A stretch of 64,000 bases of DNA, taken from contig SPQJ01000014.1 of NCBI GenBank assembly GCA_004570425.1, positions 1 to 64,000 on the forward strand, written 5' to 3'. Origin of the DNA: Bacillus sp. AZ43 (lineage in GTDB: Bacteria > Actinomycetota > Actinomycetes > Mycobacteriales > Geodermatophilaceae). The notes below the pieces were generated by a model, which did no database searches, was not told the origin of the DNA, and saw only the letters and a list, made by a program, of their open reading frames with translations. A program made the position numbers and the translations under genes. This document shows, one piece after another, positions 18,625 through 27,403 of the stretch; the first letter of the stretch is position 1; each line of letters begins with the position of its first letter.

Positions 18625-19146
18625 TCACCCGCGCAGCAGCACGGCGACGCCGACGCAGGCAGCAGCCCACAGACCGCTGGCCAGCGTGCCGACGATGAAG
18701 CGCTCGGCCGCGGCCGGCGCCCGCAGCTCGGCGAAGCGTCCCAGGCCCTTCACGGCGAGCACGACGGCGAGCCCCTCGGCGGAGCCGGCCAGCAAGGCGG
18801 CGGCCACGGCGGCCCGCTCGAGCACGCCGATCCAGGCGCCACCGCGCAGGATGCTCGGGTCCTGGGGTCCTCCGGCCACGCCGACGGCGGAGGGATCGGC
18901 CGCGGACAGGACCGCGGTGGCGACCGGCCCACCGGCGAGCACCGCGGCCAGCACCGCCGCGACGGTGACGCCCTGCACCAGACCCCGGGACGGGTCCTCT
19001 GCGGTCCAGGCGACGACGGCGGCCGCGGCCAGCAGCGCGGCCAGGACGGCCGCCCCCCACGCCGGGCGGACCCGCTCGCCACGGGCGGTCAGCACCAGGC
19101 CGACGGCCGCGGTGAGCGCGAGGAGGACCAGGACGGCGACGGTCAC
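18625..19146 (-). CDS. Membrane protein of the SatD pair, unknown function
   Basis: A 173-residue protein with five or six hydrophobic helices (for example VAVLVLLALTAAVGLVLTA at the N-terminus and FIVGTLASGLWAAACVGVAVLL at the C-terminus). It starts 7 bases after the stop of the SatD-like gene and is probably cotranslated with it. SatD genes in other bacteria are often paired with a small membrane protein, so a joint role at the membrane is plausible but unproven. I do not recognise a named domain. Confidence 0.6.
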   Translation of the reverse strand: MTVAVLVLLALTAAVGLVLTARGERVRPAWGAAVLAALLAAAAVVAWTAEDPSRGLVQGVTVAAVLAAVLAGGPVATAVLSAADPSAVGVAGGPQDPSILRGGAWIGVLERAAVAAALLAGSAEGLAVVLAVKGLGRFAELRAPAAAERFIVGTLASGLWAAACVGVAVLLRG

Positions 19147-19153
19147 GGCCGGC

Positions 19154-19741
19154 TCACCCCGCGGCCCGGGTGAGCAGCCGGGCGGCCGTCGGGCGCAGCT
19201 CGCGCTCCAGGTCCCAGAGCCCGGCGGCGAGGCGCTGGCCGACCGCCTGCCGGGAGATGCCGAGCTCGGCGGCGGCCTGCGCCTGGGTGCGGCCGCTGCC
19301 GACGAGGGCGATCGCCTCCCACGCCTGCTCGCTGCGCCGGTCGACGACGACGGCCAGCGCGCTGAGCACCGCCTGGGCGTCACCGGCGTCGGCCGGGGAC
19401 GCACCGCGCACGGCGAGCCGCGCGGCCCGCTGCTTGGCGGCGTCCACGGCGCGGCGGGCACTGAGGAAGGCGGGCCCGGCGCCGGCCCGCGTGGTGGGCG
19501 GGAGCGGCGTCTGTACGGGACCGGCGCCCACGCCGATGCTCCAGTCGCCGGCCCGCACCAGCCGCAGCACCACGTCCACGACGTCGTCCGGCTCGGAGAG
19601 CACGCCCTGGAACTCGTCACCGGCCGTCCGCTCGAAGGCGAGGACGGCCGGGACGGCGTCGTTCAGGTCGCGGAGGGCGTCCGCGACCCGGTCGGGGTTG
19701 CGGCGACTGCCCTTCTGGTCGACGGTCAGCACGTACGGCAC
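19154..19741 (-). CDS. SatD-family protein with C-terminal helix-turn-helix
   Basis: A 195-residue protein. The N-terminus (YVLTVDQKGSRRNPDRVADAL) has the [D/G]-x-x-G-SR motif of SatD proteins, followed by a ferredoxin-like region (TAGDEFQGVLSEPDDVVDVVLRLV and WSIGVGAGPVQTPLP) resembling nucleotide-cyclase-like folds. The C-terminus is a clear helix-turn-helix (RTQAQAAAELGISRQAVGQRLAAG). The SatD family takes its name from a Streptococcus mutans acid-adaptation locus; its biochemistry is not known. GTG at 19741 was chosen, 19732 is an alternative. It may autoregulate through the repeats just upstream. Confidence 0.7.
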   Translation of the reverse strand: MPYVLTVDQKGSRRNPDRVADALRDLNDAVPAVLAFERTAGDEFQGVLSEPDDVVDVVLRLVRAGDWSIGVGAGPVQTPLPPTTRAGAGPAFLSARRAVDAAKQRAARLAVRGASPADAGDAQAVLSALAVVVDRRSEQAWEAIALVGSGRTQAQAAAELGISRQAVGQRLAAGLWDLERELRPTAARLLTRAAG

Positions 19742-19743
19742 CG

Positions 19744-19780
19744 CGCAAGCCTGACAGCTTTCATCGCTGAACGCAAGGCT
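19744..19780. repeat. Direct repeats upstream of the satD-like gene
   Basis: CGCAAGCCT at 19744-19752 and CGCAAGGCT at 19772-19780 are near-identical and 28 bases apart. They lie in the 38-base gap before the SatD-like gene, and the second touches the upstream stop codon. They may be a binding site, but this is weak evidence. Confidence 0.35.
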
Positions 19781-20247
19781 CAGAGCTTGTCGATGACCTC
19801 GGGCGGGAAGCCGCCCGTCGCGATCGGGCCCCAGCCGGTGATCGTCACGCGGATCAGCGACTTGCCCTGGCGCTGCATCGCCGCCCGGTACTCGTCCCAG
19901 TCCGGGTGCTCGCCGCTGATCGACCGGTAGTACTCGACCAGCGGCTCCAGGGCCTCGGGCAGGTCCAGCACCTCGGCGGTGCCGTCGACCTGCACCCACG
20001 CGTCGTTCCAGTCCGGCGACAGGACGCACAGCGACACGGCGGGGTCGCGACGCGCGTTCGCCACCTTGGCCCGCTGCGGGTAGGTGGAGACCACGACCCG
20101 CCCCTCGCCGTCCACCCCGCAGCTCACCGGCGACAGCTGCACGCCGCCGTCCCGGCGGCGGGTCACCAGCACCGCCTGGTGGCGCGGGCGGAGGAACTCG
20201 AGGAGGGCGTCGCGGTCGACCCGGTCGGCGGTGGCGGTCTTCGGCAT
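19780..20247 (-). CDS. PPOX-class F420/FMN-dependent oxidoreductase
   Basis: A 155-residue split-barrel flavin protein. Typical stretches are LVTRRRDGGVQLSPVSCGVDGEGRVVVSTYPQRAKVANARRDPAVSLCVL (residues 28-77) and the WVQVDGTAEVLD strand near 85. The RAKVANARRDP segment is characteristic of actinobacterial F420-dependent PPOX enzymes. The family reduces or oxidises small molecules with F420 or FMN; the substrate is unknown. ATG start at 20247. It is the first gene of the minus-strand run reading down to 14 kb. Confidence 0.85.
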   Translation of the reverse strand: MPKTATADRVDRDALLEFLRPRHQAVLVTRRRDGGVQLSPVSCGVDGEGRVVVSTYPQRAKVANARRDPAVSLCVLSPDWNDAWVQVDGTAEVLDLPEALEPLVEYYRSISGEHPDWDEYRAAMQRQGKSLIRVTITGWGPIATGGFPPEVIDKL

Positions 20248-20324
20248 GCCGCGACGCTACGACGTGGGTGTGATGATCGTTTCCTGACCGGTCGTCCCGG
20301 TCCATCTGTGCTGTGATCGACCGC

Positions 20325-21614
20325 ATGAGGCTCCGCTTCCCCGGTCGACCCGCCGCCGCGCCGGCCCGCGAGTCCGGCGACCACCCCGACCAGGACGTCG
20401 CCGACCCGGCCGTGGCCGCGGTCACCACCGCTCCCGCCCCCACCCGGGGGCGCGGTCCGCGCGCGCAGGCGGCGGGGCGCACCTTGGCGATCGCCTCCGC
20501 GCAGTTCCTGCTCATCACCGCCGCGCTGGTCGTCCTCGGCTACGTCCTGGGCCGGCTGTGGTCCATCCTGCTGCCGATCGTCCTGGGTCTCCTGATCGCG
20601 ACCGTCCTCTGGCCGGCGACCCGCTTCCTGCGCACGCACAAGTGGCCGCCGGCGCTGGCCGCGTCGACGGTCCTGCTGGCGTTCATCGCGGCGTTCGTCG
20701 GCATCATCGCGGCGATCGCGCCGTCGGTCGCCGACCAGGTCACCGAGCTCGCCGACGCGGCCACCGAGGGGCTGCAGGACGTCCAGGAATGGCTGCAGGG
20801 CCCGCCGGTGAACCTGCAGGAGGGGCAGATCGAGAACGCGGTCGACTCGGCCATCAACTCCATCCAGGGCAACGCGCAGGACATCGCCGGCTACGCCCTC
20901 ACCGGCGCCTCCGCCGTCGGCAACGGGCTGATCAACCTCGTCCTCGCGCTGGTCCTGGTCTTCTTCTTCCTCAAGGACGGGCCCCGCTGGGTGCCGTGGC
21001 TCGCCGCGCAGACCGGGCCGCGCGCCGCCCGGCACGTCGCGGCGCTGTCCCACAAGACCTGGTCGACCCTGTCGGAGTTCATCCGACAGCAGGCACTGGT
21101 CGGCTTCATCGACGCGTTCTTCATCGGCCTGGGACTGTGGATCTTCGACGTCCCGCTCGTGCTGCCCCTGGCCGTGCTGACGTTCTTCGGCGCGTTCATC
21201 CCGATCATCGGGGCGTTCGTGGCCGGGGCGTTCGCCGTCCTCATCGCCCTGGTCGACGAGGGCTTCACCGTCGCCCTGATCATCTTCGGCATCGTGCTGC
21301 TGGTGCAGCAGATCGAGGGCAACGTGCTGCAGCCGATCATCCAGGGCCGCGGGTTCAACCTGCACGCCGCCGTCGTGATCCTCGCCGTCACCGCCGGCAG
21401 CAGCCTGGCCGGCATCATCGGCGCCTTCCTGTCCGTGCCGATCGCGGCGCTGATCGCGGTGGTCTACCGGTACGTGCGCGACGAGTTCGACGACGAGTCA
21501 CCCGAGGTCCGGGACGACGGCACCCAGGCCCGCCTGGAGGGCGACCGCTCGGGTACCCGGGTCACCGAGGAACAGGTCGCCGCGCCGGCGCCCGACGGGG
21601 AGGCGGGGCGCTGA
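20325..21614 (+). CDS. AI-2E family transporter (second copy)
   Basis: A 429-residue membrane protein with the same architecture as the transporter at 15.0 kb. It has paired helices (LLITAALVVLGYVLGRLWSILLPIVLGLLIATVLWPATRFL), a soluble middle part with a glutamine-rich region (LQDVQEWLQGPPVNLQEGQIENAV) and the AI-2E cluster VLTFFGAFIPIIGAFVAGAFAVLIALVDEGF followed by VQQIEGNVLQPIIQGRGFNLHAAVV. Both ends are hydrophilic (Pro/Ala-rich N-terminus, acidic C-terminus). Solute unknown. ATG at 20325 was preferred to a GTG four codons upstream. It diverges from the PPOX gene. Confidence 0.85.
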   Translation: MRLRFPGRPAAAPARESGDHPDQDVADPAVAAVTTAPAPTRGRGPRAQAAGRTLAIASAQFLLITAALVVLGYVLGRLWSILLPIVLGLLIATVLWPATRFLRTHKWPPALAASTVLLAFIAAFVGIIAAIAPSVADQVTELADAATEGLQDVQEWLQGPPVNLQEGQIENAVDSAINSIQGNAQDIAGYALTGASAVGNGLINLVLALVLVFFFLKDGPRWVPWLAAQTGPRAARHVAALSHKTWSTLSEFIRQQALVGFIDAFFIGLGLWIFDVPLVLPLAVLTFFGAFIPIIGAFVAGAFAVLIALVDEGFTVALIIFGIVLLVQQIEGNVLQPIIQGRGFNLHAAVVILAVTAGSSLAGIIGAFLSVPIAALIAVVYRYVRDEFDDESPEVRDDGTQARLEGDRSGTRVTEEQVAAPAPDGEAGR

Positions 21615-21716
21615 CCACCCCCGCGGGGGGACCATGGGAATGCAGCGCCCTCGCCGGAAGCTGCACCACCCAGGAGCGGCCACCGGGCCGCGCGACGCAC
21701 CGCAGGAGGTCCGACC

Positions 21717-22667
21717 GTGCCCCAGCGACCGGAGGAGCTGTTCGAGCTGCTCCCCGCCGCCGACCCGTTCCTCGCCCGCGAGGCAGCCGTCGGTGAGGCG
21801 TCCGAGCGCGCCGGGCTGGTACTGGTCCACGACCTGGCGGGCGAGTTCGACGCGGCGCGCGCCGGCACCCTGGCCGGCGCACACCTGCTGGCCAGCCTGC
21901 CGCACGAGGTGATCGCCCGCTTCGACGCCGACAGCCTGGTCGACTACCGCGCGCACCGGCCGCGGATGACGTTCAACAGCGACCGGTACGAGTCCTACGC
22001 GGCGCCGGAGATCCTCCTGTACGCCCTCGAGGACGACGCCGGCGCGCCGTTCCTGCTGCTGCACGGGGCGGAGCCCGACTACTCCTGGGAGCGGTTCGTC
22101 GCCGCCGTCATCGAGCTGGTGGAACGTCTCGGGGTGACCACCGTGGTCGCGCTGCAGGCGATCCCCATGCCGGTTCCGCACACGCGTCCGGTCACCGTGA
22201 CCGCGCACGCCACGCGCCGTCAGCTCATCGAGCCCTATCCGGTGTACTGGGGCGAGATGCGGCTGCCCGGCAGTGCGTCGGCGCTGCTGGAGTTCCGGCT
22301 CGGCGAGCGGGGCGTCGACGCCCTCGGCGTCGCCGCGCACGTTCCTCACTACCTGGCCCAGGGCTCGTTCCCCGCCGCGTCGCTGACGCTGGTCGAGCAC
22401 CTCGGCCGGCTCACCGGGCTGCACCTGCCGACCGAGGTGCTGGCCGAGGCCGCGCAGGCCAACCGCACCGACATCGACGAGCAGATCGCGCGCTCGGAGG
22501 AGAACACCGCGGTGGTGGCGGCGCTGGAGCAGCAGTACGACTCGTTCGCCGCCGCGCGCGAGGGCACCGACCTGCTGGCCGGCGGCGAGGTCCCCAGCGC
22601 CGAGGAGATCGGCGCGGAGTTCGAGCGCTTCCTCGCCGACCAGGACCGCAAGCGCCCGCGCGACTGA
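21717..22667 (+). CDS. PAC2 (proteasome assembly chaperone 2) family protein
   Basis: A 316-residue protein of the PAC2/COG2047 family. Signatures are LVHDLAGEFDAARAGTLAGAHLLASLPHEVIARFDADSLVDYRAHRPRM near the N-terminus and LLHGAEPDYSWERFVAAVIELVERLGVTTVVALQAIPMPVPHTRPV near residue 115. In actinobacteria with a 20S proteasome these proteins are thought to assist assembly or protein turnover, though their role is not fixed. GTG at 21717 is well supported by AGGAGG at 21704-21709. It stands alone, convergent with the MFS gene at 22.7 kb. Confidence 0.9.
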   Translation: MPQRPEELFELLPAADPFLAREAAVGEASERAGLVLVHDLAGEFDAARAGTLAGAHLLASLPHEVIARFDADSLVDYRAHRPRMTFNSDRYESYAAPEILLYALEDDAGAPFLLLHGAEPDYSWERFVAAVIELVERLGVTTVVALQAIPMPVPHTRPVTVTAHATRRQLIEPYPVYWGEMRLPGSASALLEFRLGERGVDALGVAAHVPHYLAQGSFPAASLTLVEHLGRLTGLHLPTEVLAEAAQANRTDIDEQIARSEENTAVVAALEQQYDSFAAAREGTDLLAGGEVPSAEEIGAEFERFLADQDRKRPRD

Positions 22668-22740
22668 GCCCGGACGGACCCGTTCCCGTCGTCCCGAGTG
22701 GGCCCGCAGGGTCTGCGCAGGAACGACTCAGCGGCTCCGC

Positions 22741-24072
22741 TCAGTCCGGGGACGGCACGTGGGCGCGGTGCGGTCCGGAGGACCGCGATGTCACAGCCAC
22801 GCTGAAGGCCACTGCGCCGAGCGCGCCGACCACGGCGAAGAGGTAGAAGCCGCCCGGGAACGCGTTCCCGGCGGCGAACAGGGCGCCGGTGATCGTGGGG
22901 CCGACGATCGCGCCCACCCGCCCCGCGCCGGCCGACCAGCCCAGCGCCGTCGCCCGCACCTGGGGCGGGTGGTTGGCGCTGACGAACGCGTAGACCAGCA
23001 CCTGCGCGCTGAACACGAAGCAGCCCGTCAGGAAGACCATGGCGTAGATGCCGGCGATGGGCAGCCGGATCGACAGCAGCGCCAGGAAGACCGCCGCGCC
23101 GGCGAACCAGACGATCCCGGCCGCGCGGGCGCCGATCCGGTCGGCCACCGCGCCGGCCACGAGCAGGCCGACGATCGCCCCGACGTTGAGGACGACGAGG
23201 AAGGCCAGCGACGCGCCGAGGTCGTAGTCGGCCTCCCGCATGATCGTGGGCAGCCAGTTGTTGAGGCCGTAGACCAGCAGCAGGCCCATGAACGACGTGA
23301 CGCCGATGACGACGGTGTTGCGCAGGTACCCGCCGCCGAACAGCGTGCGCACCGTCGCCGCGGCACCCTCCCCCGCGTGCTCCGCCACGGGAGCGGCCGG
23401 CTCCTCCAGCCGCAGACCGTACCGGCGGGCCACCTCCTCGGCCTCCGACCGGCGGCCGTGCGCGACGAGGTAGGACGCCGACTCGGGCAGGTGCCGCACC
23501 ATGAGCGGCACCAGGACCACCGCCGGCAGCGCGCCGATGACGAACATCCACTCCCAGCCGAGGTTCGGGACGACGGCGATCGCGAGCGCGGCCGTGGCGA
23601 CGGCCCCGACGTGGTAGCCGGTCATGATCGTCGTCGTGGCCCGCCCGCTGCGGCCGGACCGGGTGAACTCGTTGACCATGGCGATCGCCGTCGGCAGGCA
23701 GCCGCCCAGGCCCAGCCCGGCCAGGAAGCGCAGGACGCCGAACACGTACTCGTTCGGCGCGAAGGCGCAGGCGAAGGTCAGCACCGAGAACGCGGTCACC
23801 GCGCCGATGAGGGCCTTGCGGCGGCCGACGAGGTCGGTGAGCGTGCCGATCGTCAGCGCGCCGATCATCATGCCGACCAGGCCGATCGTGATGACGAACG
23901 TCGTCCCCGAGCCGGTGAGGCCCCACTCGCCGGGCTCCTGCAGGGTGGGCACGACGGTGCCGACGACGACGAGGTCGAAGCCGTCCAGCAGCACGGCGAT
24001 CCAGCAGAGGGGGGCGACCCAGCCCGCCGCCCGGGACGAGGTGGTGGCCGCGGACGCGGGCGAGGTGCTCAC
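22741..24072 (-). CDS. MFS transporter, aromatic acid:H+ symporter (AAHS) type
   Basis: A 443-residue 12-helix transporter. AAHS-type hallmarks are the helix 1 motif LLDGFDLVVVGTVVPTL near residue 30, IGALTIGTLTDLVGRRKAL near 75, and LAGLGLGGCLPTAIAMVNEF near 120. This family (PcaK, BenK) imports protocatechuate, benzoate or related acids with protons. No aromatic catabolic gene lies nearby except the dienelactone-hydrolase-like gene 5 kb away, so the substrate is open. GTG start at 24072. A katA terminator lies upstream. Confidence 0.88.
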   Translation of the reverse strand: MSTSPASAATTSSRAAGWVAPLCWIAVLLDGFDLVVVGTVVPTLQEPGEWGLTGSGTTFVITIGLVGMMIGALTIGTLTDLVGRRKALIGAVTAFSVLTFACAFAPNEYVFGVLRFLAGLGLGGCLPTAIAMVNEFTRSGRSGRATTTIMTGYHVGAVATAALAIAVVPNLGWEWMFVIGALPAVVLVPLMVRHLPESASYLVAHGRRSEAEEVARRYGLRLEEPAAPVAEHAGEGAAATVRTLFGGGYLRNTVVIGVTSFMGLLLVYGLNNWLPTIMREADYDLGASLAFLVVLNVGAIVGLLVAGAVADRIGARAAGIVWFAGAAVFLALLSIRLPIAGIYAMVFLTGCFVFSAQVLVYAFVSANHPPQVRATALGWSAGAGRVGAIVGPTITGALFAAGNAFPGGFYLFAVVGALGAVAFSVAVTSRSSGPHRAHVPSPD

Positions 24073-24127
24073 GCGGAAACGGTAGGTGCGTGGCCCCCGT
24101 CACGCCGAGCGGGCCCCGGGACGGGGA

Positions 24128-24161
24128 CGGGCCGCGACCGGGAGGTCCCGGTCGCGGCCCG
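24128..24161 (-). terminator. katA terminator
   Basis: A perfect 16-bp inverted repeat with a 2-base loop, 18 bases beyond the katA stop. The stem begins CGGGCCGCGACC. Confidence 0.75.
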
Positions 24162-24178
24162 CAGCCGTGGTGCTGGTC

Positions 24179-25840
24179 CTAGCCGACGGTCACGTGCTCG
24201 TTCGGCACGCAGTGCGTCATCTGGTGGCCGGTGACGTCGCGCGGGCCGTTCTTGCCGAGGTTGGCGGCGCGCTGAAGCTCCTCCTCGGTGAGGGTCTGCG
24301 TCTGCAGCGGCTCGAGGCCGCGGACGTCGTCCGCGCTGATGCCCAGGCCGTCGCCGACCCGCTGGCCCCACTCGTCGTCGCACATGAAGAAGTGCCAGAC
24401 CATCCGCTCCTGGATCTCGCGGCGGCACTGCGAGAGGGCGTCGACCAGGTTCGCCACCAGGTCGTCCTTCTCCCACTGCTCCGAGAGCTGGTAGCGCTCG
24501 CCGGCCTGCGCGTAGTCGTTCGTGCGCGGGATCCGCTTGCGGGTGAGCCGGCCGGTGATGACCGGGCCCTGCTCGTCGTGCGTCGGGTACTCCGACTCGC
24601 GCAGGCCACCGAGGATCGACGGCTCGTAGTTCACGTGCGGGTTGGTGCCGTCGGCCCGGTCGACGCCGTAGGCCATCTGGCCGTCGCGCTGGTTGGTGGC
24701 GACCCGGGCCTTCGGCTGGTTCACCGGCAGCTGCAGGTAGTTCGCACCGATCCGGTAGCGCTGGGTGTCGGAGTAGGAGAACGTCCGGCCGACCAGCATC
24801 TTGTCGTCGGAGAAGTCCAGGCCGTCCACGAGCACACCGGTGCCGAAGGCGATCAGCTCGTTCTCGGTGAAGTTGTCCACCGGCATCCGGTTCAGGGTCA
24901 TCGTGCCGACCTTGCGGACCGGGAACAGCTCCTCCGGCCAGACCTTGGTGTCGTCGAGCGGGTCGAAGTCGAGCTCGGGGTGCTCGTCGTCGCTCATGAT
25001 CTGCACGTAGAGGTCCCACTGCGGGTAGTCGCCGGCGGCGATGGCGTCGTGCAGGTCCTTGGTGTGCGTGCCGAGGCTCTTCGCCTGTGCGGCCGAGGCG
25101 TCGGCCGCCGTCCAGGACTTGACGCCCTGCTTCGGGTACCAGTGGTACTTGACCAGCACGGTCTCGCCCTGGGCGTTGACCCACTTGTAGGTGTTCACGC
25201 CGAAGCCCTGCATGTGCCGGTAGCTGGCCGGCGTGCCGCGCGGGCTGAAGACCAGCGAGATCATGTGCATGGCCTCAGGGGTCTGGCTGAAGAAGTCGAA
25301 CGCGCGCTCGGCGACGTTCGCCTCGAAGGTGACCGGGTCCGGCTTCTGGGAGTGGATGAAGTCGGGGAACTTGATGGCGTCCCGGATGAAGAAGACCCCC
25401 AGGTTGTTGCCGACGAGGTCCCAGTTGCCGTCCTCGGTGTAGAACTTCACCGCGAAGCCACGCGGGTCGCGGGCGGACTCGGAGGAGTCGCGTCCACCGG
25501 CGACGGTGGAGAACCGCAGCGCGACGTCGGTGCGCTTGCCCTTCTCCTGGAACAGCTTGGCGCGGGTGTACTTCGCGATCGGCTCGTCACCGACCGTGCC
25601 ATCGGCCTCGAAGTAGCCGAACGCGGTGATGCCGCGGGCGTGCACCACGCGCTCCGGGACGCGCTCCCGGTCGAAGTGGCTGATCTTCTCGAGGAACTGG
25701 TAGTTCTCCAGGGTGGCTGGGCCGCGGGCGCCCACGGTCCGCTGGTTCTGGTTGTCGTAGACCGGGTGGCCCTGACGGTTGGTCAGGACCGGGCGGTCGG
25801 CCTCGCTCGGGGCCGGTCCCTGCGATGCGACGTCGGTCAT
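24179..25840 (-). CDS. katA: Monofunctional heme catalase
   Basis: Breaks down hydrogen peroxide to water and oxygen. It has 553 residues. Catalytic elements are seen: the distal His in [13 protein letters not shown] (about residue 60) and the Asn in the [10 protein letters not shown] segment (about 135). [26 protein letters not shown] is the family heme-pocket signature and [20 protein letters not shown] carries the proximal heme-ligand Tyr (about 350). The C-terminal extension is small, so this is a small-subunit type. ATG at 25840 overlaps the furA stop as ATGA and has a purine-rich ribosome site; longer open sequence upstream is the furA region in another frame. It is coexpressed with and probably controlled by the upstream regulator. 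Confidence 0.95.
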   Translation of the reverse strand: MTDVASQGPAPSEADRPVLTNRQGHPVYDNQNQRTVGARGPATLENYQFLEKISHFDRERVPERVVHARGITAFGYFEADGTVGDEPIAKYTRAKLFQEKGKRTDVALRFSTVAGGRDSSESARDPRGFAVKFYTEDGNWDLVGNNLGVFFIRDAIKFPDFIHSQKPDPVTFEANVAERAFDFFSQTPEAMHMISLVFSPRGTPASYRHMQGFGVNTYKWVNAQGETVLVKYHWYPKQGVKSWTAADASAAQAKSLGTHTKDLHDAIAAGDYPQWDLYVQIMSDDEHPELDFDPLDDTKVWPEELFPVRKVGTMTLNRMPVDNFTENELIAFGTGVLVDGLDFSDDKMLVGRTFSYSDTQRYRIGANYLQLPVNQPKARVATNQRDGQMAYGVDRADGTNPHVNYEPSILGGLRESEYPTHDEQGPVITGRLTRKRIPRTNDYAQAGERYQLSEQWEKDDLVANLVDALSQCRREIQERMVWHFFMCDDEWGQRVGDGLGISADDVRGLEPLQTQTLTEEELQRAANLGKNGPRDVTGHQMTHCVPNEHVTVG

Positions 25841-26310
25841 GCTCCTGCTCCTCCTCGGGTGTGGTGCTCGTCGGTCCGCGCTGGCCCTGCTGCTGCCTTC
25901 GGCCGGCAGTCGCGGCACAGTCCCCAGAACACGACCTCCGCCTCGTCCACGACGAAGCCGGCCGGGTCCGAGGGGCTCAGACACGGAGCGGCACCGACGG
26001 TGCAGTCGACGTCGGTGATCGCGCCGCAGGAGCGGCAGACCAGGTGGTGGTGGTTGTCGCCCACCCGCAGCTCGAAGAGCGCGGGGGCGCCGGCAGGTTC
26101 GATCCGGCGGGCGAGTCCCGCGGAGACCAGGGCCTTGAGCACCCCGTAGACCGCCTGCGGCGACAACGAGGGGTGCTGGGTCCGGGCCGCCGTCACGATG
26201 GAGTCGGCGTCGGCGTGCGGGCGCTCGGCGAGGACGTCCAGCACCGCGAGCCGGGGACGGGTGACCCGCAGCCCGGCACCCCGGAGCTGGTGCTCCCCCG
26301 TCGTCTCCAT
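25837..26310 (-). CDS. furA: Fur-family peroxide/metal-sensing regulator
   Basis: A 157-residue Fur protein. The winged helix ([54 protein letters not shown]) occupies residues 12-65, the metal-site segment [17 protein letters not shown] is near 90, and a second CxxC (LCRDC) near 130 forms the structural zinc site. It is cotranscribed with katA through a 4-base overlap, the mycobacterial furA-katG style layout but with a monofunctional catalase. It is expected to repress the operon and be inactivated by peroxide through metal-centred oxidation. Regulation is inferred from context. Confidence 0.92.
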   Translation of the reverse strand: METTGEHQLRGAGLRVTRPRLAVLDVLAERPHADADSIVTAARTQHPSLSPQAVYGVLKALVSAGLARRIEPAGAPALFELRVGDNHHHLVCRSCGAITDVDCTVGAAPCLSPSDPAGFVVDEAEVVFWGLCRDCRPKAAAGPARTDEHHTRGGAGA

Positions 26311-26334
26311 CGGGTCCCAGTCAACCGCCTTTTC

Positions 26335-26347
26335 TTGATCGAGTCAA
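26335..26347 (-). promoter_or_regulatory. Candidate Fur-type operator upstream of furA-katA
   Basis: The AT-rich palindrome TTGATCGAGTCAA (TTGA, 5-base spacer, TCAA) lies 25 bases upstream of furA. On the minus strand the surrounding promoter region reads TTGACT, 17 bases, TTGACT, ending close to the ATG, so the transcript may be nearly leaderless. Low confidence; a footprint would be needed. Confidence 0.45.
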
Positions 26348-26374
26348 AACAAGGCGACCGGCATCACCCGTCTT

Positions 26375-26454
26375 GATCAGGAGACCTGATCACCACGGGT
26401 CCTGGCTCAGGACCGGTGGTGAGCCAGGAGCCAGAACGACCAGGTCTCCTGATC
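26375..26454. repeat. Nested inverted repeat between purU and furA
   Basis: Outer arms GATCAGGAGACCTGATC (26375-26391) and GACCAGGTCTCCTGATC (26438-26454) are complementary with one mismatch. An inner perfect 9-bp repeat (CCTGGCTCA at 26401-26409, TGAGCCAGG at 26420-26428) lies between them, so the 80-bp region can form a cruciform or two-level hairpin. It is 11 bases beyond the purU stop and probably ends that transcript, though no T-tract follows. Confidence 0.55.
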
Positions 26455-26465
26455 GTCGACGCGCC

Positions 26466-27356
26466 TCAGGCGAAGACGATGGTGCGGGGGCCTTCCACGA
26501 TCACGCGGTCCTCCACGTGCCAGGTGACCGCCTGGGCCAGCACCTGGCGCTCGACGTAGCGGCCCACCCTCCGCATGTCCTCGACGGTCGCGCGGTGATC
26601 CACCCGGGCGACCTCCTGCTCGATGATCGGACCCGCGTCGAGCTCCGGGGTGACGTAGTGCGCCGTCGCCCCGATCAGCTTGACCCCGCGGTCGTGGGCG
26701 GCCTGGTACGGGTTCGCCCCGACGAAGGCCGGCAGGAAGCTGTGGTGGATGTTGATCAGCCGCTCCGGGAACCGGGCGCAGAACTCCGGCGAGACGATCT
26801 GCATGTAGCGGGCCAGCACGACCAGGTCGACGTCGCCGATCAGCTCCAGCGCCCGTGCCTCCGCCGCCGCCTTCGTCCCCGGGGTGACGGGCACGTGGTG
26901 GAACGGGATCCCGGCCGCGCGGGCGACGGGCTCCAGATCGGGGTGGTTGGAGACGACGCAGGCGATGTCGGCCCGCAGGTCACCGGCGCGCACCCGGTAG
27001 ATCAGCTCCTGCAGCACGTGGTCGGTCCGGCTCACGAAGACGGCGACGGTGGGCCGGTGGCTCGCCTCGGTGAGCCGCCAGGTCAGCTGCCACTCCCCGG
27101 CCAGCGCGGCCAGCCCCCGCTCGAGCTCGACGCGGCGCTCGGCCAGCCGGTCGAGCACGAACTCCAGCCGGAGCGTGAACGTGCCCCCGCTGGGGTCGGA
27201 GGAGTGCTGCTGCGAGTCGGTGATGTTGGCCCCGCAGTCGGTCATGAGGCCGCTGAGCGCGTGCACGATCCCCGGCCGGTCGGGGCAGCGGACGACCAGC
27301 CGCCCCACGTCGGTGAAGCGGGGATCCTGCGGACCGGGCGCGACCATGGCGGGCAT
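26466..27356 (-). CDS. purU: Formyltetrahydrofolate deformylase
   Basis: Hydrolyses 10-formyl-THF to THF and formate, balancing one-carbon pools and supplying formate. It is 296 residues: an N-terminal ACT domain (LVVRCPDRPGIVHALSGLMTDCGANITDSQQHSSD, residues 20-55) and a C-terminal formyl-transferase fold. In the latter are VVSNHPDLEPVARAAGIPFHHVPV, LARYMQIVSPEF, and the catalytic INIHHSFLPAFVGANPYQAAHDRGVKLIGATAHYVT, with the Asn-His-Asp triad of the family. ATG at 27356 was chosen; 27347 is a close alternative. It follows the ligD polymerase gene by 47 bases. Confidence 0.95.
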   Translation of the reverse strand: MPAMVAPGPQDPRFTDVGRLVVRCPDRPGIVHALSGLMTDCGANITDSQQHSSDPSGGTFTLRLEFVLDRLAERRVELERGLAALAGEWQLTWRLTEASHRPTVAVFVSRTDHVLQELIYRVRAGDLRADIACVVSNHPDLEPVARAAGIPFHHVPVTPGTKAAAEARALELIGDVDLVVLARYMQIVSPEFCARFPERLINIHHSFLPAFVGANPYQAAHDRGVKLIGATAHYVTPELDAGPIIEQEVARVDHRATVEDMRRVGRYVERQVLAQAVTWHVEDRVIVEGPRTIVFA

Positions 27357-27403
27357 CGTCCCAGACCCGCTCCGCCGGGCCGGGCGGGTGTCCCCCTGAC
27401 GGG

